Shown one piece after another: positions 41,711 to 49,251 of a stretch of DNA of 49,251 bases. Every line of letters begins with the position of its first letter. Position 1 is the stretch's first letter. Position numbers and translations under genes: made by a program. The notes beneath the pieces were generated by a model. That model made no database searches and was not told the DNA's origin. It saw only the letters and a list, made by a program, of their open reading frames with translations. Source of the DNA: Hyphomonadaceae bacterium (lineage in GTDB: Bacteria; Pseudomonadota; Alphaproteobacteria; Caulobacterales; Aquidulcibacteraceae); assembly GCA_014378995.1 (NCBI GenBank), contig JACMMP010000246.1:1-49251 (forward strand). The letters run 5' to 3'.

Positions 41711-43594
41711 TTACTCCGCCGGGCTCGCACTTTTTCCGAAGCGTTTGGCGATGAGCTTGTCGAGCTGCGTTTCCACGCCCTGGCGCCGCATGATGAAATA
41801 TTGCTGCATGATCGAGAGCGTGTTCGACCAGGTCCAGTAGATCACCAGGCCCGCCGGGAAACCGGCGAACATGAAGGTGAACAGGATCGGCAGCAGCTTG
41901 AAGATTTGCGCCTGAATGGCGTCCGTCGGCGGCGGCGACAGCGCCTGCAGCGCCCACATCGAAACGCCGTACAGGATCGGCCACACGCCAACAACCAGGA
42001 ACGCGCCGATGAGCGGGATTGCGCCAGGATCGAACGGCAGCAAACCAAACAGATTGAAGAGCGACGTTGGATCGGGCGCGGAGAGATCGTTGATCCAGCC
42101 GACGAACGGCGCGTGACGCATTTCGAGCGTCACCGTCAGCGTTTTGTAGAGCGCGTAAAACACTGGGATCTGCAGAAGTATCGGCACGCAGCCGGAAACC
42201 GGGTTTATCTTCTCGGTCTGATAGAGCTTCAGGATTTCCTGCTGCTGGCGCTGCTTGTCGGCGGCGTAGCGCTCTTGGACTTCCTTCATCTTCGGCGCGA
42301 GCCCGCGCATCTTGGCCATCGACTTGAACGATTGATAAACGAGCGGGAAGAGCAGCAACTTAATGACAACGGTCGACGCAAGGATCGCGAGGCCGAAATT
42401 GAAGATGATGCCGATGTCGGCAAACCATTGACCGACCGGATGCAGCAGCCACTGGAAGAACGGCCGCGTCAGAAACCAGAAATTGCCCCAGTCGATCGCA
42501 TCGTCGAAGCGCGGAATGCTCAGATCTCGCTGATAATCGCGAAGCAATTCGTAGCGTTTGGCGCCGGAGAACAGCCGCTGCGTGTAAGTGATTGAGCCGC
42601 CCGCGGGCACGTCGCGCCACTCGCCGCGATACGCGGTGCGGTAGTCGTTCGCGCCGCCATCGGTGCGCGCGTCAAAATACACCGACACGCTTTCGCTCGG
42701 ATCGGGCACGATTGCGGTGAGCCAATAATGGTCCGTGACGCCGAACCAACTGCCTTCGCCTTGCAGCTGCTCGATACGTTCATCGTCGCCGACACGTCCT
42801 CTGCCGCGGTCGCGCGCGTGTTTGTCGGCGTTGCCATAGGATGTTTGGCGGAGCGTGTTGCCGACGACGCCGATCAGGCCCTGGTGGACGATTTGATTGA
42901 CGCGAAAATCCTCCGGCATGCCTTGCCTGCGCACCGTGCCGAACGGGCGCACGGAGAATGATTCTCCGCTCTCGTTGCGCACCACGTCCGTGATCGTGAA
43001 CATGTAATTGTCGTCAATCGAGATCGTGCGCTCGATGGTGCGGCCCTCCCCGGCGGCCAGCGTCATCGTCACTGGCGTTTGCGGTGTGAGGCGCGCATCC
43101 GCGGCGGCCTGCCAGCGGCTGAACGCGTCGGCCATCGTCGCGGTGTCTTCGCCGCGCTGGGTTTCCCAACCGAAGAAGGCGTCGTGTCCAAAATTGGCGC
43201 CCATTGGCGACAGCACGGTGACTTCAGGGCTGGCCGGATCGACGGTGCGGCGATAGTCGCGGAGGTTCAGGTCATCGATGCGCCCGCCTTCGAGCGCGAT
43301 CGAGCCATCGACAGCGCCGGTGTCGATCGCGAGTCGCGCCTGCGCCGTTGCGCCAAGAATTTGTTCACGCGGCACCGGGCCGGCTGAGGGCGCTTGGCCT
43401 GCATCCGTGTCGGCGCCAGTTTGGCCGGGCTGCGTGCGCATTTGTTCTTCCGATTGCGCGCGCTCCCGCGCCAACTCCTGCTGGCGCGGGAATTCATAGA
43501 AATACTGGAAACCCAGCCAGATCATGAGGGACAGGACGCCTGCAATGATCAGGTTGCGGGTGTCGCTCGGGCCCGGGCCGCCGGGAGTCTGCAT
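41711..43594 (-). CDS. yidC: Membrane protein insertase YidC
   Basis: A 627-residue insertase. An N-terminal helix (LIIAGVLSLMIWLGFQYFYEF), a large periplasmic domain, then the conserved core with MRGLAPKMKEVQERYAADK and the C-terminal five-helix YidC/Oxa1 unit (PVFYALYKTLTV, FPAGLVIYWTWSNTLSI). yidD is absent between rnpA and yidC. Starts 5 nt from the rnpA stop. Confidence 0.97.
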   Translation of the reverse strand: MQTPGGPGPSDTRNLIIAGVLSLMIWLGFQYFYEFPRQQELARERAQSEEQMRTQPGQTGADTDAGQAPSAGPVPREQILGATAQARLAIDTGAVDGSIALEGGRIDDLNLRDYRRTVDPASPEVTVLSPMGANFGHDAFFGWETQRGEDTATMADAFSRWQAAADARLTPQTPVTMTLAAGEGRTIERTISIDDNYMFTITDVVRNESGESFSVRPFGTVRRQGMPEDFRVNQIVHQGLIGVVGNTLRQTSYGNADKHARDRGRGRVGDDERIEQLQGEGSWFGVTDHYWLTAIVPDPSESVSVYFDARTDGGANDYRTAYRGEWRDVPAGGSITYTQRLFSGAKRYELLRDYQRDLSIPRFDDAIDWGNFWFLTRPFFQWLLHPVGQWFADIGIIFNFGLAILASTVVIKLLLFPLVYQSFKSMAKMRGLAPKMKEVQERYAADKQRQQQEILKLYQTEKINPVSGCVPILLQIPVFYALYKTLTVTLEMRHAPFVGWINDLSAPDPTSLFNLFGLLPFDPGAIPLIGAFLVVGVWPILYGVSMWALQALSPPPTDAIQAQIFKLLPILFTFMFAGFPAGLVIYWTWSNTLSIMQQYFIMRRQGVETQLDKLIAKRFGKSASPAE

Positions 43595-43599
43595 CGGAT

Positions 43600-44013
43600 T
43601 CAGTCGCTTTCGGTAGAAGGACTGCGCGGCGTCGCGCGCGTCCGAGGAGCAGGCCCACGCCCGCCTTCCAGGTCGGCGCGGAGCCTTATCAGCGCGTTTC
43701 CAACATCGTCAAGCAAAGCAGGCCACGGCGCATCTGGGGTGTGTTGCCGCGCCACCAAGACATAGTCCACGCCGGGCAGCCCCAAATCCGGCAGCAGCTG
43801 CCTAGCCGCCTCCCGCAATCGCCGCCGCGCACGGTTGCGCACAACCGCCGCGCCCACCTTCCGGCTGGCGGTAAAGCCGAGCCCGATCGGCCCGTCCTCC
43901 GCCCGCCGGCGCGCTTCCACCAGCACGTTGGGCCGCGCCGCACGTACGCCATGGCGTACGTACAGGAATTGCGCCCGCTTGGTCAGGCGCTGGATTTGCG
44001 GGGGTGTGCTCAT
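43600..44013 (-). CDS. rnpA: Ribonuclease P protein component
   Basis: A 137-residue protein, normal for the family. The RNR motif RNRARRRLREAAR and the earlier GLGFTASRKVGAAVVRN are typical. Start ATG 44013 (MSTPPQIQRLTKRAQF); the upstream extension lies in the rpmH spacer. It forms RNase P with the RNA subunit. Confidence 0.95.
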   Translation of the reverse strand: MSTPPQIQRLTKRAQFLYVRHGVRAARPNVLVEARRRAEDGPIGLGFTASRKVGAAVVRNRARRRLREAARQLLPDLGLPGVDYVLVARQHTPDAPWPALLDDVGNALIRLRADLEGGRGPAPRTRATPRSPSTESD

Positions 44014-44065
44014 TGCCGGCGGTCGAGGCCGGCTTGCCGCCTCAGACGAGGCTGCGCAAGGGCGA

Positions 44066-44206
44066 TTAGGCCGAAAGCTTCTTGCGGCCCTTGGCCCGGC
44101 GGCGCGCCAGCACCTTTTGGCCGCCCGCACTGGCCATGCGAGCGCGGAAGCCATGGCGGCGTTTGCGCACGAGCCGGCTCGGCTGATAGGTCCGCTTGGT
44201 GCTCAC
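44066..44206 (-). CDS. rpmH: Ribosomal protein L34
   Basis: A 46-residue basic protein, start GTG 44206. It reads [19 protein letters not shown], then [19 protein letters not shown], the L34 signature throughout. It lies 52 bp before rnpA on the same strand, the usual order. Confidence 0.96.
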   Translation of the reverse strand: MSTKRTYQPSRLVRKRRHGFRARMASAGGQKVLARRRAKGRKKLSA

Positions 44207-44282
44207 GACGCGCCTCGATCTTTACTAGGCTGGAAAAAGAAGGCGCGGGAATTACCCCAGCCGTCCTGGGGCGTCAAGGCGA

Positions 44283-44381
44283 TCAGCCGCCGAGAAGGCG
44301 CTGAGCGGCGATGAAGACCAGGGCCACGGCCCAAAGTGAGCCTAGCCATAACAACGGACGGGACCGGGAACGAAATAACAT
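44283..44381 (-). CDS. Candidate 32-residue single-pass membrane peptide
   Basis: Short ORF upstream of rpmH. An Arg-rich start (MLFRSRSRP) is followed by one hydrophobic helix (LLWLGSLWAVALVFIAAQ) ending GG. TTGGAG lies 8 nt before the ATG, a proper ribosome site. Too short for homology; it may be a real microprotein. It is read on the same strand as rpmH and ends 77 bp before it. Confidence 0.5.
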   Translation of the reverse strand: MLFRSRSRPLLWLGSLWAVALVFIAAQRLLGG

Positions 44382-44554
44382 CGGCAAGCTCCAATCGGGG
44401 GGAAAGGGGAGCGGTGCATTCGTCGCCAGCGTGCGACCGGCGATACCGCACTCTAACCCCGAAATGGTTCCGGTTCCGAATGAACTTGCTGTTGGGATCG
44501 GAGTCGCCGGTCAAATAAGACAGCTGCGCCGGCGCTGGGCTAATCAGGAGCGGC

Positions 44555-46006
44555 ATGAGCACTTCTGACGATCCCGCACGCCAGAGCCCGGCGCGCCAGA
44601 GTGTTCTCTGGCGGCGGGCGCGCGAGTTCGTCGATAGCTTGGCTGGCAGGCTGCTTGGCCTAACCGCCTTGGCGGTGCTGGCCGGCGAAATCTTCGTTTT
44701 CGCACCGGCGCTGGCCGGGTTCCACGAAGCTTGGCTGCGCGAGCGGATCAATCTGGCCCAGATCGCCTCGCTCGCTATTTCGCCCGATCTCGAAGTGGCG
44801 GAATCGCTCGAATACGATTTGCTGAACAACGCCGAGGTGCAGCGCGTCGCGATCCAGCGCGAAGGTGAGCGCGTGCTTTTGCTGGAGGATCCGAACGCGC
44901 CAAACTCCGAACAATTGGTGACGTACGATTACACCGGGGCCTCAGGCGCCCAGCGCTTCAGGTGGGCGGTGGAAACGCTGATGGCGCCGCCTGGCCGCGT
45001 GCTGCGCGTGCTGGCGCGGCCGCGTTTTGAAAGCGGCGACTTTATCGAGATTGTGCTGAACGAAGCGCCGCTCAAGCGCGCGCTGTGGGACTTCGCCGCC
45101 CGCTTCGCCCGCATTTCCATGCTTATCCTCATCGCCGCCGGCGCTTTGATTTACATTACGCTGACCGCCGCATTCGTGCGGCCGATGCGCGACCTGACGC
45201 AAGCTATCGAGCGCTTCCGCGATAAGCCCGAGGACGTCTCGATCGCGTTTCCGCGCAGCCCGCGCAGTGACGAGATTGGCCGCGCCCAGCGCGCCGCCGC
45301 CGACATGGCCGAACAAGTGCGCAATGCGCTGCGCCAGAATGAGCGGCTGGCCGCGCTCGGCGCCGCCGTCGCGCGCATCGGCCACGATTTGCGCAACATG
45401 CTCTCGACGGCGCAATTAGTGGCCGATCGGCTCGCCCAATCGGAAGACCCCGCCGTGCGCCAGCTCGCGCCGCGATTGGAGCGCACCATCGATCGCGCGG
45501 CCGGTCTTGCCGCGTCGACGCTGAAATACGGGCGAGCCGACGAGGATCCGCCCGTCTTGGGCAAAGTGATGATCGCCGATGCGGCGGAAGAAGCTTTGGC
45601 CGACGCGTTGCTCGCGTTTCCGGAGGTGGAGGGCAAGCGTGACATCGAAGCCGGGCTTGCGTGTGTCGCCGATCCCGATCACCTCCACCGCATTTTCGTG
45701 AACCTGATCCGCAATGCCGGGCAGGCGATGGAAAATCACAGCCGCAAGGACAAATCGCTCCTCATCCGCGCCGCGCGCGTGCAGGGCCGCTGCGAGATCG
45801 AAATTGTCGATCACGGTCCTGGCGTGCGCGACAATCTGCGCGACCGCCTGTTCGAGCCGTTCGTATCGGCGGCGCCGGAAGCGGGCGGCACCGGCCTTGG
45901 CCTCGCCATCGCCCGTGAACTCACGCGCGCCATGGGCGGCGAACTTGAACTCACGCGCACCGGCGCGGAAGGCACGACGTTCCAGATTACGCTGCCCGCG
46001 GCGTGA
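44555..46006 (+). CDS. Sensor histidine kinase with HAMP-type linker
   Basis: A 483-residue kinase. Membrane helix near residues 30-50, a periplasmic domain of about 130 residues, a second helix (LILIAAGALIYITLTAAFV), HAMP, then the H-box RIGHDLRNMLSTAQLV, N-box NLIRNAGQAM, and G-boxes DHGPGV and GGTGLGLAIA. No response regulator adjacent. AGGAG precedes the ATG. The H-box HDLRN differs from the usual HELRTP, as in the HDLRNxL kinase group. Confidence 0.93.
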   Translation: MSTSDDPARQSPARQSVLWRRAREFVDSLAGRLLGLTALAVLAGEIFVFAPALAGFHEAWLRERINLAQIASLAISPDLEVAESLEYDLLNNAEVQRVAIQREGERVLLLEDPNAPNSEQLVTYDYTGASGAQRFRWAVETLMAPPGRVLRVLARPRFESGDFIEIVLNEAPLKRALWDFAARFARISMLILIAAGALIYITLTAAFVRPMRDLTQAIERFRDKPEDVSIAFPRSPRSDEIGRAQRAAADMAEQVRNALRQNERLAALGAAVARIGHDLRNMLSTAQLVADRLAQSEDPAVRQLAPRLERTIDRAAGLAASTLKYGRADEDPPVLGKVMIADAAEEALADALLAFPEVEGKRDIEAGLACVADPDHLHRIFVNLIRNAGQAMENHSRKDKSLLIRAARVQGRCEIEIVDHGPGVRDNLRDRLFEPFVSAAPEAGGTGLGLAIARELTRAMGGELELTRTGAEGTTFQITLPAA

Positions 46007-46049
46007 ACCTCGCGCGCGCGAGGCGCGTTGCGTAACGAAGGAGATTTCC

Positions 46050-46550
46050 ATGCGACGCGCCGTATTCGTTGCCCTCATCGCGCTTAGCGCTTGCGCCACC
46101 ACGCCTGGCGCCTTGCCAACGCCGCGCTACGCCGACGCCGCAAGCCGCGGCGCCCTCGCATCGGTGTTCGCCGGCAGGCCGAGTGCAACCCAAGTTGCGC
46201 AAGCCAACGAGGCCTGGTCGCTGGCGCTCGGCGACAGCTTCGCCTGCGGCGCGCCCGTGCGCGATGTCCTCAATGCGGGGCTGGTCGGCGCGCTTGAAAT
46301 CGCCGCGATGAACGCCGCCGCGAGCGGCGGCGGCGAAGCTGAAATCCGCAACGGTGTTGGCGAGTATGTTGGCGAAGTGGCGCGTATGGCCGTCGAACGC
46401 CGCGCGCGCCCAAGCGTTGCACGCTGCGATGCGCTCGCCGGCTGGGCCCCGCGCACAGCGGAGCAAGGCCGTGAAACGGTCGCCCGCGCCCGTGCGAACG
46501 GCTTGATGGACGACGATTACGGCCTCTTGCTCGACCTGCTCTCGCGCTAG
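46050..46550 (+). CDS. Hypothetical lipoprotein
   Basis: A 166-residue lipoprotein (MRRAVFVALIALSAC). Mature part: Ala-rich helical protein with Cys in DSFACGAPV and a late SVARCDALAGWAP. No family recognised. GAAGGAG precedes the ATG. Its TAG stop overlaps the gamma-glutamyltransferase stop in CTAG. Confidence 0.75.
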   Translation: MRRAVFVALIALSACATTPGALPTPRYADAASRGALASVFAGRPSATQVAQANEAWSLALGDSFACGAPVRDVLNAGLVGALEIAAMNAAASGGGEAEIRNGVGEYVGEVARMAVERRARPSVARCDALAGWAPRTAEQGRETVARARANGLMDDDYGLLLDLLSR

Positions 46551-48304
46551 CGCGACGGCGCGGGCGCCCTGCCGACAATGCCTTCGCGCCGCGGATCGGC
46601 GCCGCCTTCAAGCCCGTTCGGCGTCACCCGGATGGCGTGCAAGCCGCTGTCTTCGAGCGCACCGACATCGCGTAGCTCCCAGCCGCGTCGGCGCAGCTCC
46701 GCAGCAACGCCGGCTGGCATGCGCTGCTCCTCGATGTTGACGGGCGAGGTGCGCGCCGTCGCGTTGCTGAGATTGATGGCGTCCTGCACGGGCAGGTTCC
46801 AGTCGAGGACGCCGATCGTCGTGCGCGCCACGTAGCCAACGATTGCCGAGCCGCCGGGCGAACCCAGCACCAGTTCAAGATCGCCGTCGCGGTCGGTGAT
46901 GATGGTGGGGACCATGGACGAGCGCGGCCGCTTGCCCGGTTCGACCGCGTTTGCGACGGGGCGGCCATTCAACGTCGGTTCGAACGAAAAATCCGTCAGC
47001 TGATTGTTGAGCAGAAAGCCGTGCGTCATCCGCTGCGACCCGAAAACGCCTTCGATCGTTGCCGTGAGCGAAACCGCGTTGCCCCACGCATCGACGATGG
47101 CGACGTGCGTGGTGCCGTTCTCCGGTCCGTCGTCGCGTCCCCACTGATTGTAGAGTTCTTCGCCCGCCGGCATGCCCGCGTTTACCCGCCCCGGCGCACG
47201 TGAAAGATCGGCGAGCCCAGCGCGCGCGCGCAGATAGCCGGGCTCGATCATCGGCCCCGTCGGCACCGGCACGAACGCATCGTCGGCCACATAATGATCG
47301 CGGTCGGCATAGCCTAAGCGGCTTGCCCACAAAAACGCCGCCCAATCGTCGGCGCTGTTGGCGCCTTCCGGTTGCGGCCGGAGGTTTTCGTAGATGCCAA
47401 GAATCTGCAGCACCGCACTGCCCGAGGCCGGCGGCGCCGTGGAGCAGACGCGATAAACCCGAAATGTCCCGCAGACCGGCTCGACCCGGCGCGCCTCAGC
47501 GCTTTGCAAATCCTGCAACGTCATCGTCCCAGCGCGGGGATTGCGCTGCACTGCTGCAACAATGCCTTCGGCGATCGGCCCTTGCCGCAACGCATCCGGC
47601 CCTTGCTCGGCGATCGCGCGCATCGTCGCTGCGTAGTCCGGATTGCGTAGTGTCGTCCCCGCGCTGAGCGGAGCGCCGCTCCGGTCGAAAAAATAAGCGC
47701 GGGTCTGGAAATCCGCGCGCAGCCGCGCGCTGGCCGCTTGCGCCGCAATAAGGCGCGCCATGCGCGGCGACACGATGAAGCCTTCGTCCGCCAGACGCTG
47801 TGCCGGCCCGAACAATTGCGCCCACGGCAGGCGGCCGTGATCGTCATGCGCAAGCTTCAGCATCGCCACCAAAAGCGGTGTGCCCGTCGCCCGCCCGCTA
47901 GTGCGCGCATCGAGGAAGGAGAACGGGCGGCCGCGATTGTCGAGAAACATCGTCGCCGTGGCGCCCGCCGGCGCCCATTCGCGTCCGTCATAGCCGCTGA
48001 TGCGTTCGCTGCGCGCATCGTAAAACAAGAGAAAACCGCCGCCGCCAACGCCGGACGATTGCGGCTCAACCAGCCCCAGCACCATCTCCGCTGCGATCGC
48101 CGCATCAATCGCGCTGCCGCCCGCCCGCAACATTTCGAGCGCGGCTTCCACCGCGTACGGATTAGCCGCCGCCGCCATCGCTTCGCCGCGCGGCGCTTGC
48201 GTGCTCGGCCCGCCCGCCGGCGTCTCACTGATTGCGCACGCCGCAAGCGCAAAAGCGATCAGCGGCGCGCACAAGCGCCGGTAGGTTATCGGCTTGTCAA
48301 ACAT
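46547..48304 (-). CDS. ggt: Gamma-glutamyltransferase, lipoprotein form
   Basis: A 585-residue Ntn-hydrolase that transfers or hydrolyses gamma-glutamyl groups (glutathione). The precursor self-cleaves at Thr398 (ENGTTHVAIVD). GSAIDAAIA, GVGGGGFLL, GYDGRE and GSPGGSAI are conserved. The N-terminus is a lipoprotein signal (FALAAC), so the enzyme is anchored to a membrane rather than free in the periplasm. It is divergent from the P1 peptidase. Confidence 0.95.
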   Translation of the reverse strand: MFDKPITYRRLCAPLIAFALAACAISETPAGGPSTQAPRGEAMAAAANPYAVEAALEMLRAGGSAIDAAIAAEMVLGLVEPQSSGVGGGGFLLFYDARSERISGYDGREWAPAGATATMFLDNRGRPFSFLDARTSGRATGTPLLVAMLKLAHDDHGRLPWAQLFGPAQRLADEGFIVSPRMARLIAAQAASARLRADFQTRAYFFDRSGAPLSAGTTLRNPDYAATMRAIAEQGPDALRQGPIAEGIVAAVQRNPRAGTMTLQDLQSAEARRVEPVCGTFRVYRVCSTAPPASGSAVLQILGIYENLRPQPEGANSADDWAAFLWASRLGYADRDHYVADDAFVPVPTGPMIEPGYLRARAGLADLSRAPGRVNAGMPAGEELYNQWGRDDGPENGTTHVAIVDAWGNAVSLTATIEGVFGSQRMTHGFLLNNQLTDFSFEPTLNGRPVANAVEPGKRPRSSMVPTIITDRDGDLELVLGSPGGSAIVGYVARTTIGVLDWNLPVQDAINLSNATARTSPVNIEEQRMPAGVAAELRRRGWELRDVGALEDSGLHAIRVTPNGLEGGADPRREGIVGRAPAPSR

Positions 48305-48357
48305 GGGGACGCTTCCTACGAGGGCGAGGTCGATTGGACAAACGCGAAAGACCCGCT

Positions 48358-49251
48358 ATGGCGCGTCCCGGCCCAAACAATTCTTTGAGCGATGTCCAGG
48401 GTTTGTCCATAGGCTGCGCCGAAGACGTTGGCGCCCTGACTGGCGTGACAGTGATCGTTCCGGAGGCGCGCGCGGTATGCGGCGTCGACGTGCGCGGCGG
48501 CGGCCCCGGCACGCGCGAAACCGATGCGCTGGCGCCTGAAAATCTTGTCGATGCGATCGATGCGCTGGTGCTGGCGGGCGGCTCCGTCTACGGGCTTGCG
48601 GCAGCGGACGGCGTCGCCGCGGCCATGGGGGCGGAGGGCCGCGGCTACGGTTTGGTGCAAACGCCGGGCGTGCCGCGCTCGCCGGTGATCCCCGCCGCCA
48701 TCCTCTACGATCTCGCCAATGGCGGGAACAAAGCCTGGGGCGATGCGCCGCCCTACGCCATGCTCGGACGCAAAGCCTACGCCGCGCGCAGCCGCGATGT
48801 GCCGCTCGGCAACGCAGGCGCGGGGTTCGGCGCGCTCGCCGGTGCGCTCAAAGGCGGGCTGGGCAGCGCAAGCATCGTCACGCAGGACGGCTTCACCATC
48901 GCCGCGCTCGCATGCGTCAATTGCTTCGGTTCAACCACGCTGCCGAACCAACGCGCCTTTTGGGCGCACCCGTTCGAGATCGACGGCGAGTTCGGCGCGC
49001 TCGCGCCGGACTATGCGCAACGCTTCGACGCGGAAGATTGGAGCGGCGCCAAGCTCAACCCGGCGCCGCGCGCCAACACCACGATCGCTTGCGTCGCCGT
49101 CGACGCAGCTTTGGCGCCCGCCGAGGCCAAGCGCCTCGCGCAGATGGCCAGTGCGGGCCTTGCTCGCGCCATCCGCCCGGTATTTGCCCCGTTCGACGGC
49201 GACGTCGTCTTCGCGCTTGCCGCCGCCGCCAAGCCGATGCCCGAACCGCGC
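48358..49251 (+). CDS. P1/DmpA-family Ntn aminopeptidase (3' end cut off)
   Basis: At least 298 codons; the frame stays open to the window edge. Family segments: VRGGGPGTRETDAL, LAGGSVYGLAAADGV, PAAILYDL, VNCFGS and RANTTIACVAVDA, the autocleavage site Asn240/Thr241 as in NylC-type members. The Thr becomes the N-terminal nucleophile after self-cleavage. No signal peptide. Possibly a peptide or amide hydrolase; substrate unknown. Confidence 0.9.
   Translation, partial: MARPGPNNSLSDVQGLSIGCAEDVGALTGVTVIVPEARAVCGVDVRGGGPGTRETDALAPENLVDAIDALVLAGGSVYGLAAADGVAAAMGAEGRGYGLVQTPGVPRSPVIPAAILYDLANGGNKAWGDAPPYAMLGRKAYAARSRDVPLGNAGAGFGALAGALKGGLGSASIVTQDGFTIAALACVNCFGSTTLPNQRAFWAHPFEIDGEFGALAPDYAQRFDAEDWSGAKLNPAPRANTTIACVAVDAALAPAEAKRLAQMASAGLARAIRPVFAPFDGDVVFALAAAAKPMPEPR

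Noticed and set aside
46000-46030. EcfG-like element before the 46050 lipoprotein (TGAAC-N17-CGTT)
   Set aside because: The -35 is TGAAC not GGAAC, and the spacer is a CG-alternating palindrome, so not counted in the regulon.
1-49251. CRISPR, prophage, insertion sequence or integrative element
   Set aside because: No direct-repeat array, transposase, integrase or phage structural gene was recognised.

Overview
This 49.3-kb window is a GC-rich (roughly two-thirds GC by eye), densely packed bacterial chromosome segment. The gene content points to an alphaproteobacterium: a complete block in alphaproteobacterial order (rpmH-rnpA-yidC-engB-argB-HAD-dapD, then dapE, truA, fmt, def), a DnaX lacking most of its zinc cysteines, DUF1036 and TTC38-like proteins, three ethylmalonyl-CoA-pathway enzymes, and promoter-like elements of the alphaproteobacterial general-stress sigma factor EcfG. 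A Caulobacterales/Hyphomonadaceae-like host is my best guess, but it is only an inference. I see no prophage, insertion sequence, integrase, CRISPR array or tRNA.

Layout. 1-6.2 kb: 5' end of a ribonucleotide reductase alpha gene with an NrdR box, a DMT transporter, lepB, an EI24 membrane protein, and an ArsR/SRPBCC operon with a palindromic operator over its start codon. 6.2-17 kb: ethylmalonyl-CoA mutase, crotonyl-CoA carboxylase/reductase and a methylsuccinyl-CoA dehydrogenase, which form the core of glyoxylate-independent acetyl-CoA assimilation. They are interleaved with small envelope and stress proteins, an M20 peptidase coupled to a chagasin-like inhibitor, a Rieske oxygenase and a frameshifted PrlF/AbrB antitoxin. 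17-21.6 kb: DoxX, then a dnaX-ybaB-recR operon that carries a DUF433/DUF5615 toxin-antitoxin-like pair between ybaB and recR. 21.7-29.6 kb: a histidine kinase, a TetR regulator with a palindrome-rich upstream region, a TTC38-like protein, an alpha/beta hydrolase, the SRP RNA (ffs), and secreted proteins including a paralogous pair. 29.7-44.2 kb: def, a CADD-family diiron protein, YihY, fmt, truA, dapE, DUF418, dapD, HAD, DUF1036, argB, engB, yidC, rnpA, rpmH, with two inverted copies of a palindromic repeat. 44.3-49.3 kb: a 32-residue membrane ORF, a second histidine kinase, a lipoprotein, a lipoprotein gamma-glutamyltransferase, and a divergent P1-family peptidase cut by the window edge.

The most striking pattern is a set of eight GGAAC-N16/17-[C/G]GTT elements, the EcfG consensus. 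Each lies just upstream of a gene and in the right orientation: glsB, a small lipoprotein, an NTF2-like protein, a META lipoprotein, a PRC-barrel-like secreted protein, both members of a two-cysteine secreted paralog pair, and YihY. Five match GGAAC/CGTT perfectly. This suggests that much of the envelope/stress cargo here is one general-stress regulon and gives a candidate function class to several otherwise unrecognised genes. Other second-look items are the TA-like pair inside the dnaX-recR operon, the CADD protein (possible pABA route), the paralogous Cys-rich lipoproteins, and the nested palindromic repeats.
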